From Arenibacter sp. P308M17 (GTDB lineage: Bacteria > Bacteroidota > Bacteroidia > Flavobacteriales > Flavobacteriaceae), in NCBI RefSeq assembly GCF_003426735.1, contig NZ_QVON01000007.1, positions 1-64,000 of the forward strand: a DNA stretch of 64,000 nucleotides. The letters run 5' to 3'. Position 1 is the stretch's first letter. Each line of letters starts with the position of its first letter. A model generated the notes under the pieces. The model made no database searches, was not told where the DNA came from, and saw only the letters and a list, made by a program, of their open reading frames with translations. The position numbers were made by a program, and so were the translations under genes. This document shows positions 46,101 through 52,902 of this stretch, piece by piece.

Positions 46101-48336
46101 TGGCCACGGTAAATGGCAACACAGGAGCAGTATCCGATGGGGCTTTGTACCAAGGCAATGGACTACTAAAAGTTCTGGCAAGTATATTCCCAGGTATAGG
46201 TTGGGCTACATTAATATTAAAGGTTTTCCGTACGGGTAGATTAACCCCATCATTGGCTGTTACTTCTACCAAATAAGAACGTCCTTCGCCAGAATTGGTA
46301 TTCCAATCAAGTGTAAAATTACCCCCACCGTTATCGGTAAACGTATAATCGGTTACAGGTATCACGGTAGAAGGCAATAAGGGACTATTAGTTCCTCCAT
46401 TGCTCTTGTCATATATAACAATACTGGCATTGTAAATATCCTTATCATCGGAAACCACAATATTGGTGGATACAGTTGATCCTTCTGCCACTTCAACATC
46501 ATTTATATCGGCAATAGTAGGTGGCAAGTCCAAACCGGAAGGATAAATGGTAATCGTAAACTCAGCTGTTACCGCTGCACTATTTCCATCGGAAATAATG
46601 GCGTTAACTACATAATCGCCTAATTCGGAAGTTTCTGGTGTTCCCTCCAATTGATTGGTAGATGGGTTATAGCTTAAAGAAGATGGCAATCCATTAAACA
46701 CAATGTTCAACTGATCGGTATCTATGATATTCAACGTTTCGGCAACTGTGGTGGAGGCTTCAAATTGATGGTTGCCTAAATTGGCAATAGGATGCACATT
46801 TGTGTTGGAAGTAGTCGTAACACAAATACCCGATATTTTTCCGTTATCAACTGTTGCAGGTCCTACCTGTAAATTTAGATTACCATCAACAACCTGTACA
46901 AAATATGCCCTTACAATAGCTGATTGATTGGTTCCAATACCGTCTTTTATAGGATCTACCAAATCGTATTCATCCAATATCACATTCCCTTCCAAAAGCA
47001 CGTCAAAAACCCTACCACCAGCAGCGGGATGATATACCTCTGCAAAGTATAGATCTACTTGATAATAACCATCCGGAACAGGAATCTCGTAGGCCAAAGG
47101 AGGATTGTCGATATCCTTGCCCCCATAAATTTCCTTTTGAAACAACTTTAATTCATCAGTAGTAGTTGTTCCACTTATTGCCCCATTGTAATCTAAATAG
47201 GCTTTACCACCTGTTCGTATAAAGGAACCACTTGATGGAGGTACAGTTGCCGGATCTCCAATAAAATTGCGACCAAAGGCGGTAAGTGCATCATTGCCAC
47301 TGGCTATGCACAATTGAAAGGCACTTTCTATGAAACTAGCACTTATGGTTGCAGTAGCCTGAACATCTGTGAACTCATATGTGGCCACGGGACCAACTGA
47401 ACTTCCATTTATTAGAACGTCCTCAATCTCAAACCCTTGGTCAGGTGTAATTGTAAAAATAATATTATCGCCATGATTGACCTGCGTAGTGGATGGAGAT
47501 ATAGTGCCATTTGAGGCAGGATTGGTAGTGATGGTATAGGTGTTGACCACCACTTGGGAGACATTTACAGTACGCACAACCTCAGTCGCAGGATTTCCAG
47601 AGGCATCCACAACATTATAGGTTACAATATAGGTACCAACCGTATTGACATCAACAGTATCGCCTCCAATAACCACTGCCAGACTAAGATCGCCATCTAT
47701 TTCGTCGCTAGCACTGGCTCCTTGCTCGGTATAAACATCACCGACGGATAAATTGATAACTTCATCTCCGATCAGGGTAATAACCGGAGGTACAATATCC
47801 GTAATACCAACTGTAATTGTAGAGCCAATGGCCCCTGATAAAATATTTTGCCCTCCAAAGGTGACTTTTGAAGGAAGTCCGCTAAATTCTATATCCGTAG
47901 AACCCTCTGCTAATGCGGTAAACTGTAATTCCAGCAAATCGAAGTCCGAATTTGGAAAGGCAGAAAATGTACCTGCCGCATAATTGATTACCCCCAAAGA
48001 ATTATCAAACTCCGATCCAATAATTGGAACGGGCAATGGATTTGGTTGAGGTAAACTTATATTTGTTACCTCTATTACATTTGGATCATAACTCATATGG
48101 ATTTCGGCCCCATCGGCAAATTGACTTGTCTCTACTGTTACCGTTATTGTAAAAGTTTCGTTAGGTGAAACTGTCAAAGAAGCAGGTGTAGTCGTTATTT
48201 GGACTTGAGCTAAAAGTGATGTACCGGAACATATAAACATAAGTAATATCCCTGCAATCCTATTTTGCCAAACACAAGACTGCATTATTTGCAATGGAAT
48301 AAAATACCGATTAATTTCAAGTAATAATTTTGACAT
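40168..48336 (-). CDS. Giant surface protein with N-terminal cohesin and T9SS sorting domain
   Basis: A 2722-residue protein. Approximate order: signal peptide (GILLMFICSGTSLLAQ, to about 44); cohesin-like domain (45-170; FADGAEIHMSYDPNVIEV, GVINYAAGTF, LLELQFTALAEGSTDIEF); DUF5011-type Ig; malectin 1 (339-502); Ig/cadherin; CBM6-like (715-845, YIDAGDYVEYLIDVPVPG); malectin 2 (862-1025); Ig domains and a second DUF5011 (about 1242); HYR repeats (1319-1735, VGTTTEVYTVTDASGNTA); a roughly 105-residue module present four times (starts about 1752, 2029, 2315 and 2515), the middle two nearly identical; an SprB repeat (1882-1952); three PKD domains (GYSWNFGDGNTSSQQNPSH, EWDFGDGATSTQSNPSH and a third); and a type A T9SS C-terminal domain (2635-2722, NIFPNPANESVTVSF). 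It is probably exported by type IX secretion and fixed to the outer surface. No catalytic domain is recognised. It is first in the pair with the dockerin protein. Confidence 0.88.
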   Translation of the reverse strand: MSKLLLEINRYFIPLQIMQSCVWQNRIAGILLMFICSGTSLLAQVQITTTPASLTVSPNETFTITVTVETSQFADGAEIHMSYDPNVIEVTNISLPQPNPLPVPIIGSEFDNSLGVINYAAGTFSAFPNSDFDLLELQFTALAEGSTDIEFSGLPSKVTFGGQNILSGAIGSTITVGITDIVPPVITLIGDEVINLSVGDVYTEQGASASDEIDGDLSLAVVIGGDTVDVNTVGTYIVTYNVVDASGNPATEVVRTVNVSQVVVNTYTITTNPASNGTISPSTTQVNHGDNIIFTITPDQGFEIEDVLINGSSVGPVATYEFTDVQATATISASFIESAFQLCIASGNDALTAFGRNFIGDPATVPPSSGSFIRTGGKAYLDYNGAISGTTTTDELKLFQKEIYGGKDIDNPPLAYEIPVPDGYYQVDLYFAEVYHPAAGGRVFDVLLEGNVILDEYDLVDPIKDGIGTNQSAIVRAYFVQVVDGNLNLQVGPATVDNGKISGICVTTTSNTNVHPIANLGNHQFEASTTVAETLNIIDTDQLNIVFNGLPSSLSYNPSTNQLEGTPETSELGDYVVNAIISDGNSAAVTAEFTITIYPSGLDLPPTIADINDVEVAEGSTVSTNIVVSDDKDIYNASIVIYDKSNGGTNSPLLPSTVIPVTDYTFTDNGGGNFTLDWNTNSGEGRSYLVEVTANDGVNLPVRKTFNINVAQPIPGNILARTFSSPLPWYKAPSDTAPVLPFTVAIEANAAQNIGYIDAGDYVEYLIDVPVPGVYDIEFFAAKGSAGTTVVTVSEENGSGYTSIGSVGVVQTEWQTYASYFTSVEISNPGIQTIRLDFNGGANIKNFEISQSAIAACNVAFRINAGGPIQGLSGGDFEEDQSLAEAGGSAATGNPSPYYKGSVDKTYGSNTPLVSNNTGYPDTVFQTERHIDGATLMNWEFPANGIYEVNILFNENWTGEANDPRVFDVEIESDLVLNDYRPSVAAGGFNIAKVETFTVEVTDGIMNIDFIKGTQNPSVKGFSICLISEPVNTPPVVSIMAPSNGDTVIRGTDVTLTGTALDAQDGDISNLIGWSSNDSRFTTTPLDGIGSAITGQFVTPGVQTLMATSTDNGLEVGTANVSVNVSGPSVVIDLPNESSVLNATDVRLEWTGTDVLYALTEHYHIFVNPPDINNIDPTTRISTASQIGQEFWDLTAEDGIVEGANTIVLVVADPTHATFENQEAKDMVNFIVTLPDTTPPVITLLDVDPLPVELGSPYFNLGASAFDETDGDLTDGIVVGGDIVDPNKIGNYIITYNVSDNAGNAAVEVTQMVTVLDGTAPVIACPTDIITSTDPDFCGVELNLVGVSAIDIGGDVTFEAIRSDGLSLTDPYSLGETTVTWTATDESGNVSDPCTQTITVNDGVGPNFGCPTNISSNSFNGNPIAVDIIAPFVFDSCSELDVTLTGTRSDGLEIGDAFPVGTTQIEWKALDNVGNITSCIQLVTVNFTASSQKNIESFAVQGQVGPEIIDASSGAVGVTVVAGTDVTSLSPTIGVSADASINPSSGTVLDFTNSVNYTVTAQNGTQKNWTVTVTIQEDNEDPEITCLGDISMSNENGQCGAVVNYIAPVGTDNATGATTILAQGLGSGAFFPVGTTTEVYTVTDASGNTASCSFTVTVLDSENPIINCPQDIVVQVEEGVSAAIVEFSTPLFGDNCPNASIQQTQGLASGSNFPLGTTINIFEVTDAAGNDQTCSFNVTIETIAPASLTVNGFTLVNADTDQDIMELTDGILINAATYASTNLAIRANTTSDVGSVSLLLSGSKTRSQTESVAPFALFGDNVSTADYIGELFPIGSYNLMATPYTGSGLSGNQGTAKTISFQFTNQNPLCSNFDSSIGTTVNPSGCSSNDGSIGINTVGFVGPLTYIWSHNANLNTGTVSGLGAGTYNVTITDANGCSEDLAVTLNGPTLPLVTLAPFADVLITDSPFALTGGSPSGGVYSGPGVDNNNFDPGIGSGTYSIVYTYEDGNGCSNSATRTISVGSPIDNASVIVVNANTDVALFALTNGLQIEKNTIGNTPLGIIYNADLNPGNVSFKLTGPINQNKSEGPSGPYSLFGDIGVDIQGQPFPIGNYTLVTSTTSGVSQTINFSIISGPPANVPPFVALAGNADNNVPFKINFSSAGSTDNDGIITGYSWNFGDGNTSSQQNPSHTYSSAGTYNVILNLTDDDNATSTKSISVTAIDPNINQPPNAVATASPNSGTAPLVVNFSSAGSSDTDGTIENYEWDFGDGATSTQSNPSHTYATQGNFVGTLTVTDDDGAVGTVSVYVTVNAPNNNAALFILNANNDSQLYTLTNGLQISKTDIGETPLGIIYNPDLNPGNVYFTLTGPINQSKSEGPSGPYSLFGDIGVDVQGTPFPVGNYTLVARPSVGETQTINFSIISGPPVNVNPIAVAIGNPDASQAFKVNFSSLGSSDGDGNIVGYSWNFGDGATSTAQNPSHDYSSGGAKMVTLTVTDNEGGIGTTSIQVTAIDPADIDKVVSFTLIDADNQFDLFDIQNNMNVNDGDGVNIRANTDPGIVGSVKFELSGTLTRTWIESASPYALYGDLNGEYNPTLLPVGSYTLKGTPYGLSGASGKVGQSLTINFNVVQSGSTAKMSVASMNIFPNPANESVTVSFDEPIPLTQIYVYDITGKLVKFLKMDANENVGTYLLGVQDLPTGSYFIRTIDAEGKELQQQLAIKR

Positions 48337-49011
48337 AGTGTGGAGTGTTAAAAATAAATCTGGAATGATTATTTAATATTATTAGGTCCAATGAACCTTT
48401 TGGGTATATTAATTTAAATTCAACAGTCCATAAATGGAAGTAGGCATAAATCAAATCACATTTCAACCATTTTACATTGTAAATGGTTGAAATTGAAATA
48501 TGCAAGAAGAAAAAAACTTTCCTTAGGTAATTTTTTTTCATAGAAATACTGTTGGTCATTACCACAACCAAGGGAAGCACATAGAGATCTGGGGTGCAAA
48601 TCAACTAAATGAATTAATAAAAAATGGGGGATATTTTTTAATTAAAGCTTACTCTACAAAATAACCTATAATATCTTTATTGAGTTAAAGGTGATACTTA
48701 CCATTAATCGATTTTATTAAAGTCTAAATATTATTATAAAATGTTAAATTTTGTGAAAAATGTTTACAATTTCGATAAATGGTATTAAAACACAGATAAG
48801 AAACCTACTCCAAAAACAATAAAAACAAGGTTGGGCATAGAGATTATAAAATATTACCGATGATGTAGTTTTGGATTTTGAATCCAAAAATTGGAATTAC
48901 AATTATACAGTCTGTTATAATAGAAAATTAACACTGAAAAATAATGCTATAAATTCCTATAAATCAAAGTCTAATAACTTACAAAATCCTGGAAATATGC
49001 CTATTTTGATT
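48337..49011. other. Long AT-rich upstream region of the giant gene pair
   Basis: About 675 bases between the giant gene start and the acyltransferase gene end. No credible gene is seen; open frames here are low-complexity or extend as shadows of neighbours. The only clear structure is the inverted repeat at 48460-48493. I found no exact TAnnTTTG box on the minus strand, so the promoter is unassigned. Confidence 0.5.
48460..48493. repeat. 13-bp inverted repeat upstream of the giant genes
   Basis: ATTTCAACCATTT (48460-48472) and AAATGGTTGAAAT (48481-48493) are perfect complements with an 8-base spacer TACATTGT. It lies about 125-155 bases upstream of the cohesin-protein start. There is no T-run on the side facing that gene. 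It may be an operator or an RNA hairpin in the leader. Confidence 0.6.
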
Positions 49012-49551
49012 TTAAAAACTATTTTCCGGGACCTTGCCCACAACACCTTCAAAAAATGCCTTGTAGCTTGCAAAATCCGCCTCTTGGTCATCCGTAGGAT
49101 ACTGCGGCCCGGAAATTTTAACCTGCTTTTTTCCAAAGTCGAACGCCACCATTACAATGGGCACCTTGGCCCCTTTGGCAATAAAATAGAACCCGGTCTT
49201 CCATTGGGCTACTTTTTTCCTTGTTCCTTCAGGAGAAAGTGCCAATCTGAACCTTTTCTTTTGATCGAATATTTTGGCCGTTGCGCCTACGGTATCCATA
49301 TTCTTGTTCCTATCGATGGGGGTACCTCCCATCCAGCGAAAATACCAACCAAATGGAGGTTTAAACAGTGCCTTCTTAGCGATAAAATGAATCTCCTCGT
49401 TCAACACCTTCCTAATTAAAAGACCCAAAAAGAAGTCGACCCAACTGGTATGTGGCACTACAATTACAATACATTTGTCCAGTTGTGGAAAGGAGCCGAC
49501 CAATGTCCATCCTAAAATCTTAAAATAGATAAATTTGGCAAGGGTCTGCAT
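49012..49551 (-). CDS. Lysophospholipid/1-acylglycerol-phosphate acyltransferase-family protein
   Basis: A 179-residue PlsC-like acyltransferase. The H-x4-D motif is PHTSWVDFFLG, and the substrate-binding motif region is RLALSPEGTRKK (EGTR). A GWYFRWMGGTPIDRNKN segment matches the glycerol-phosphate-site region. It is short but complete for the compact bacterial form, with one N-terminal hydrophobic stretch (FIYFKILGW). It probably acylates a lipid precursor at the inner membrane. It follows kdnB by 124 bases on the same strand, after a run of LPS-related genes, so a role in the outer-membrane lipid pathway is possible but not shown. Confidence 0.88.
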   Translation of the reverse strand: MQTLAKFIYFKILGWTLVGSFPQLDKCIVIVVPHTSWVDFFLGLLIRKVLNEEIHFIAKKALFKPPFGWYFRWMGGTPIDRNKNMDTVGATAKIFDQKKRFRLALSPEGTRKKVAQWKTGFYFIAKGAKVPIVMVAFDFGKKQVKISGPQYPTDDQEADFASYKAFFEGVVGKVPENSF

Positions 49552-49675
49552 TGACCATAAAATATTTAAAATGTTGTGTAATCGGTATATCCCCTACCTA
49601 CCATGGATCGCCTGGATCATATTTTCCGCAAAATCCGAATTGGTTGGTACTTAAAGTGTCCTTATCCAAGGCATT

Positions 49676-50803
49676 TTATATTTTTTTATAGATCGATTTT
49701 AATTTTTCTGGGGTTATCAAAGTTTGCCATTCCTTTCCAAGGGCATTTTCCCATAGGGGCACAAGCCCAAGGGCCACGTTGATCATGATATCAAAATCAT
49801 TATTGGTCAGCCCCCTACAGATGCCCTGCGGTAGTTGAATATTGTGTTTTTCCCTCATTTTATCGAATAATTCCACCCCTTCAGGATAAAACTCCTTCAA
49901 ATGTTGGAACACCAAACAGTTCCCTATTCCATGTCTAATCCCCAACAAATAGGAAAGACCATAGCTCATGGCATGTGCAACCCCAACCTGCGAATAGGCT
50001 ATGCTCATACCCCCATGCCAGGAAGCCATCATTAATTTATTCCTAGCCTCATCCTCATGCAAGTCTTCCAAATAGACCTCCTTGCACAATTCCAGTGCCT
50101 TTTCGCCATAGCTCTGGCTAAACGCATTTAAAAAAGTGCCATTAAGTGATTCTATACAATGTATAAAACAATCCATACCGGTATAAAACCACTGCTCCTT
50201 GGGTACTCCTTTTGTTAAATCGGGATCCATGAGCACTTGGTCAAAAGTGGTATAATCGGAGTTTATCCCCAATTTTTTCTCGGGGCCCAATAGAACGGTC
50301 GTCCTGGATACTTCCGCACCGGTACCGCTTATGGTGGGTATACCTACATGATAAATGGATGCTTTTTTTACCAAATCCCAGCCCTGATATTGATGGGCAT
50401 TGCCCTTATTGGTCAACATAATTGCCACGGCCTTTGCCAGATCGAGTATGGTTCCCCCTCCTATACCTATAATACCGGAGGGCAAATGGGCATAATCGTT
50501 CTTAATTTTCTGGACCAAGACATCTACCTGGTCCGTTTTGGGTTCCTCGTCCGCCGAAATAAATATTATCCGATCGTTAAAAATTAAGGGAATCCTAGAA
50601 ACTAACCCAGTGTTTTCGAATACATCGTCTACCAAAAAAATGAACGGCGCCTCGGAATTGATCCTTTTTGGCAACAAAATTTCTCCCAACTGCCCAAAAC
50701 AACCAGCTCCAAATATAACGCGGGGCACCATAGGAAAGTTCTTGTAATCCGTCTTTAAACCAGGGCTTGTAATTGTATTGATATTTTTACTCCTTATGTC
50801 CAT
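49676..50803 (-). CDS. kdnB: Iron-containing alcohol dehydrogenase, probable Kdo 8-oxidase (KdnB-like)
   Basis: A 375-residue group III Fe-ADH. The NAD loop GIIGIGGGTILDLAKAVAIM, the YHVGIPTISGTGAEVSRTTV segment and metal-ligand His residues (CFIHCIES, VGVAHAMSYGL, IRHGIGNCLVF) are visible. The overall pattern (VDDVF near the start, YQGWDLVKKASIYHVG, VPKEQWFYTGMDC) resembles Shewanella KdnB, which oxidises the 8-hydroxyl of Kdo before amination to 8-amino-Kdo by KdnA. The neighbouring kdsB supports a Kdo role. No KdnA-type aminotransferase is in the window, so the pathway is not fully shown. It starts four bases after the HAD gene, in one operon. Confidence 0.8.
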   Translation of the reverse strand: MDIRSKNINTITSPGLKTDYKNFPMVPRVIFGAGCFGQLGEILLPKRINSEAPFIFLVDDVFENTGLVSRIPLIFNDRIIFISADEEPKTDQVDVLVQKIKNDYAHLPSGIIGIGGGTILDLAKAVAIMLTNKGNAHQYQGWDLVKKASIYHVGIPTISGTGAEVSRTTVLLGPEKKLGINSDYTTFDQVLMDPDLTKGVPKEQWFYTGMDCFIHCIESLNGTFLNAFSQSYGEKALELCKEVYLEDLHEDEARNKLMMASWHGGMSIAYSQVGVAHAMSYGLSYLLGIRHGIGNCLVFQHLKEFYPEGVELFDKMREKHNIQLPQGICRGLTNNDFDIMINVALGLVPLWENALGKEWQTLITPEKLKSIYKKI

Positions 50804-50807
50804 AAAA

Positions 50808-51509
50808 TTATTTAAGATACTCTAAAATATCGGAGATAGTGCTTAGGGTAAGGTGATCATTGTTATGCTCCCCTATCTTTACCTCTTCATGCTGCCAGGT
50901 GGTATGAAAGGGAATATGAACAGCTTTAGCTCCAATATTCATTATTGGCAATATGTCCGATTTTAAAGAATTTCCTATCATTAAAAACTCCTCCACCGGA
51001 ATTTCCAAATGCTCCAACAGATTCTTGTAATTTTCTTCTTTTTTATCGCTCAGAACCTCTACATGGTGAAAATATTGGGAGAGGCCGGATTTTTCCAATT
51101 TCCTCTCTTGATCCAACAAATCCCCTTTGGTCAACACTATTAAGCGATATTTATCCTTTAAAGCTTCCAATACTTGCTCCACGCCATCCAATAATTCCAC
51201 TGGGTGCAACAACATTTCTTTCCCTAGATTCAAAATTTCGGTAATCGTTGCTTGAGAAATCCTGTAATTGGAAAGTTCCAGGGCAGATTCTATCATGGAC
51301 AGCATAAAGCCCTTAATGCCATAGCCATATAGTTCAAGGTTCCTGATCTCTGTTTTAAACAGCTCCTGATCTATTTGGTTCTTGGTTTCATATTTGTCCA
51401 ATAGCCCGGCAAATTTTTCCTCAGCATTTCTAAAATACGTTTCATTGACCCAAAGGGTATCATCGGCATCAAAACCAACTACTTTGATTTTGCCAAAATC
51501 TATTTCCAT
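50808..51509 (-). CDS. HAD-family hydrolase
   Basis: A 233-residue haloacid dehalogenase-type phosphatase. Motif I is [14 protein letters not shown] (nucleophile and acid-base Asp), the Thr of motif II is in RLIVLTKGD, a Lys follows (KLEKSG), and motif III is [15 protein letters not shown]. The helical cap lies at about 20-95. The substrate is not indicated by sequence. It overlaps kdsB by 10 bases at its 5' end and precedes kdnB by four bases, so it may act on a Kdo-pathway intermediate, as KdsC-type phosphatases do, but it is not a close KdsC look-alike. Confidence 0.88.
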   Translation of the reverse strand: MEIDFGKIKVVGFDADDTLWVNETYFRNAEEKFAGLLDKYETKNQIDQELFKTEIRNLELYGYGIKGFMLSMIESALELSNYRISQATITEILNLGKEMLLHPVELLDGVEQVLEALKDKYRLIVLTKGDLLDQERKLEKSGLSQYFHHVEVLSDKKEENYKNLLEHLEIPVEEFLMIGNSLKSDILPIMNIGAKAVHIPFHTTWQHEEVKIGEHNNDHLTLSTISDILEYLK

Positions 51510-52228
51510 ACCATCTTTGCTTTTTCCAAATCTTCCGGAGTATCTATTTCTATACCGGAAACACTAGTTTCTACCATCTTTATTTTCTTTCCATATTCCA
51601 AATAACGGATGGCTTCTATTTTTTCCGTCGCTTCCAGTATAAGCATGGGCAATCTCTGAAAGTCCATCAGCGCACTTTTTCTAAAGGCATAGATTCCTTT
51701 GTGCTTAAAATAAGGGATATCCAGTTCCCTTGATCTGGGATAGGGAATCGGAGCCCTGGAAAAATAAAGGGCAAAATTCTGATTATCCACAATTACCTTT
51801 ACCGTATTGGGGTCGTTGATCTCTACCCAATCGGTAATCCTGGTCATTAAGGAGGCCAAATCTATTTCTTTTTTAAGATCGTCCTTAAATACCTCGATCA
51901 CACTGGCTAGGCTTTCCCTGTCCGTAAACGGTTCATCTCCCTGAACATTTACGATGATATCTACGTCCATGGATTCCACTGCCTCGGCAATACGGTCACT
52001 TCCACACTCGTGTTCTTTGATGCTCATTAAGGCTTTGCCTCCTATCCCGGCAATGGTATCATAAATAATGGTACTGTCCGTAACTACAAAAACTTCCTGA
52101 AACAAACCGGTTTTTACCGCTGCTTCATAGGTTCTTTGTATTACCGGTTTTCCTTGAAGGTCCTGCATTAACTTACCCGGAAATCTTGAGGCTGCATAAC
52201 GAGCCGGGATCATTGCAATGATTTTCAT
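51500..52228 (-). CDS. kdsB: 3-deoxy-manno-octulosonate cytidylyltransferase
   Basis: A 242-residue nucleotidyltransferase that activates Kdo (or 8-amino-Kdo) as CMP-sugar for lipopolysaccharide core synthesis. The nucleotide loop [18 protein letters not shown], the VVTDS segment, [14 protein letters not shown] and [11 protein letters not shown] are canonical. [14 protein letters not shown] and the [11 protein letters not shown] segment complete the fold. It is first of a kdsB-HAD-kdnB unit. In organisms with KdnAB the cytidylyltransferase prefers the 8-amino sugar; this cannot be told from sequence by eye. Confidence 0.95.
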   Translation of the reverse strand: MKIIAMIPARYAASRFPGKLMQDLQGKPVIQRTYEAAVKTGLFQEVFVVTDSTIIYDTIAGIGGKALMSIKEHECGSDRIAEAVESMDVDIIVNVQGDEPFTDRESLASVIEVFKDDLKKEIDLASLMTRITDWVEINDPNTVKVIVDNQNFALYFSRAPIPYPRSRELDIPYFKHKGIYAFRKSALMDFQRLPMLILEATEKIEAIRYLEYGKKIKMVETSVSGIEIDTPEDLEKAKMVWK

Positions 52229-52302
52229 ATGGTGATATTTATCTTCATTGATTTTGCGAACAGATTTGGGTAATGATCATTTGACATGAAAAGAATTTAA
52301 AA

Positions 52303-52881
52303 TTAATGTGGATTTTTTTTTGGTCCGATCTTTCTATATAACCTATAAATAAAGATCATTACAAGAAGGACCAGGAACGCAGCAAGGATAGGGGCAAAAA
52401 TGGATGCTGTGGTCACTACTGCGGCAGTTCCCGTTTCCACCAAGCCTATAACTGGATTGGCCATTCCCCCTGTGGTAGCCGTAGAGGCCAATCTGCCGGT
52501 AGCCGAAGCGCCTTTTATTGCGGTAGCCGTTCCCCCGCCCGCAATTATGGCCAAGGTCCAGGTAATCACCGGATCCAAATTGGATGCCGTTGAAACCATG
52601 ACGGCCGTACCGGCCAAAGCGGCCAGAGGTATTGCGAAACTATCCAGTAGATTATCCAACCAGGGAATAAAATATGCGGAAATTTCCACGATTGTGGCAA
52701 CCCCAAAAGTTATTACGGCCGCCATACTGCCCACCCATTCCCAGTTTTCATTTAATTGCCAAACATCAAAATAAGAGGCCAGACTTAAAGCAAACAAAGG
52801 CAAAAAAATTCTAAAGCCTACCGATGCCGCCAGTCCGATACCTAAAAATATGCTTAAAACGGTCTCAAAAGTCATATTCAC
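52303..52881 (-). CDS. DUF4126 membrane protein
   Basis: A 192-residue integral membrane protein with about five hydrophobic helices and Gly/Ala-rich loops (SIFLGIGLAASVGFRIFLPL, AIIAGGGTATAIKGASAT, GGMANPVIGLVETGTAAVV). The AG-rich, symmetric repeat-like sequence matches the DUF4126 family; the function is unknown. It starts 21 bases after the helicase gene and is followed by kdsB after 74 bases, so it may be part of one long transcript. Confidence 0.85.
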   Translation of the reverse strand: MNMTFETVLSIFLGIGLAASVGFRIFLPLFALSLASYFDVWQLNENWEWVGSMAAVITFGVATIVEISAYFIPWLDNLLDSFAIPLAALAGTAVMVSTASNLDPVITWTLAIIAGGGTATAIKGASATGRLASTATTGGMANPVIGLVETGTAAVVTTASIFAPILAAFLVLLVMIFIYRLYRKIGPKKNPH

Positions 52882-52902
52882 AAATATTAATGCGAAATTA
52901 GG

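Noticed and set aside
48317..48604. A 95-residue frame overlapping the start of the cohesin protein
   Set aside because: It overlaps the giant gene start, is rich in hydrophobic and aromatic residues without family resemblance, and covers the inverted repeat; it is better read as leader DNA.
48871..49419. A long plus-strand frame opposite the acyltransferase gene
   Set aside because: It lies antisense to a gene with clear H-x4-D and EGTR motifs and has no protein-like signature of its own.
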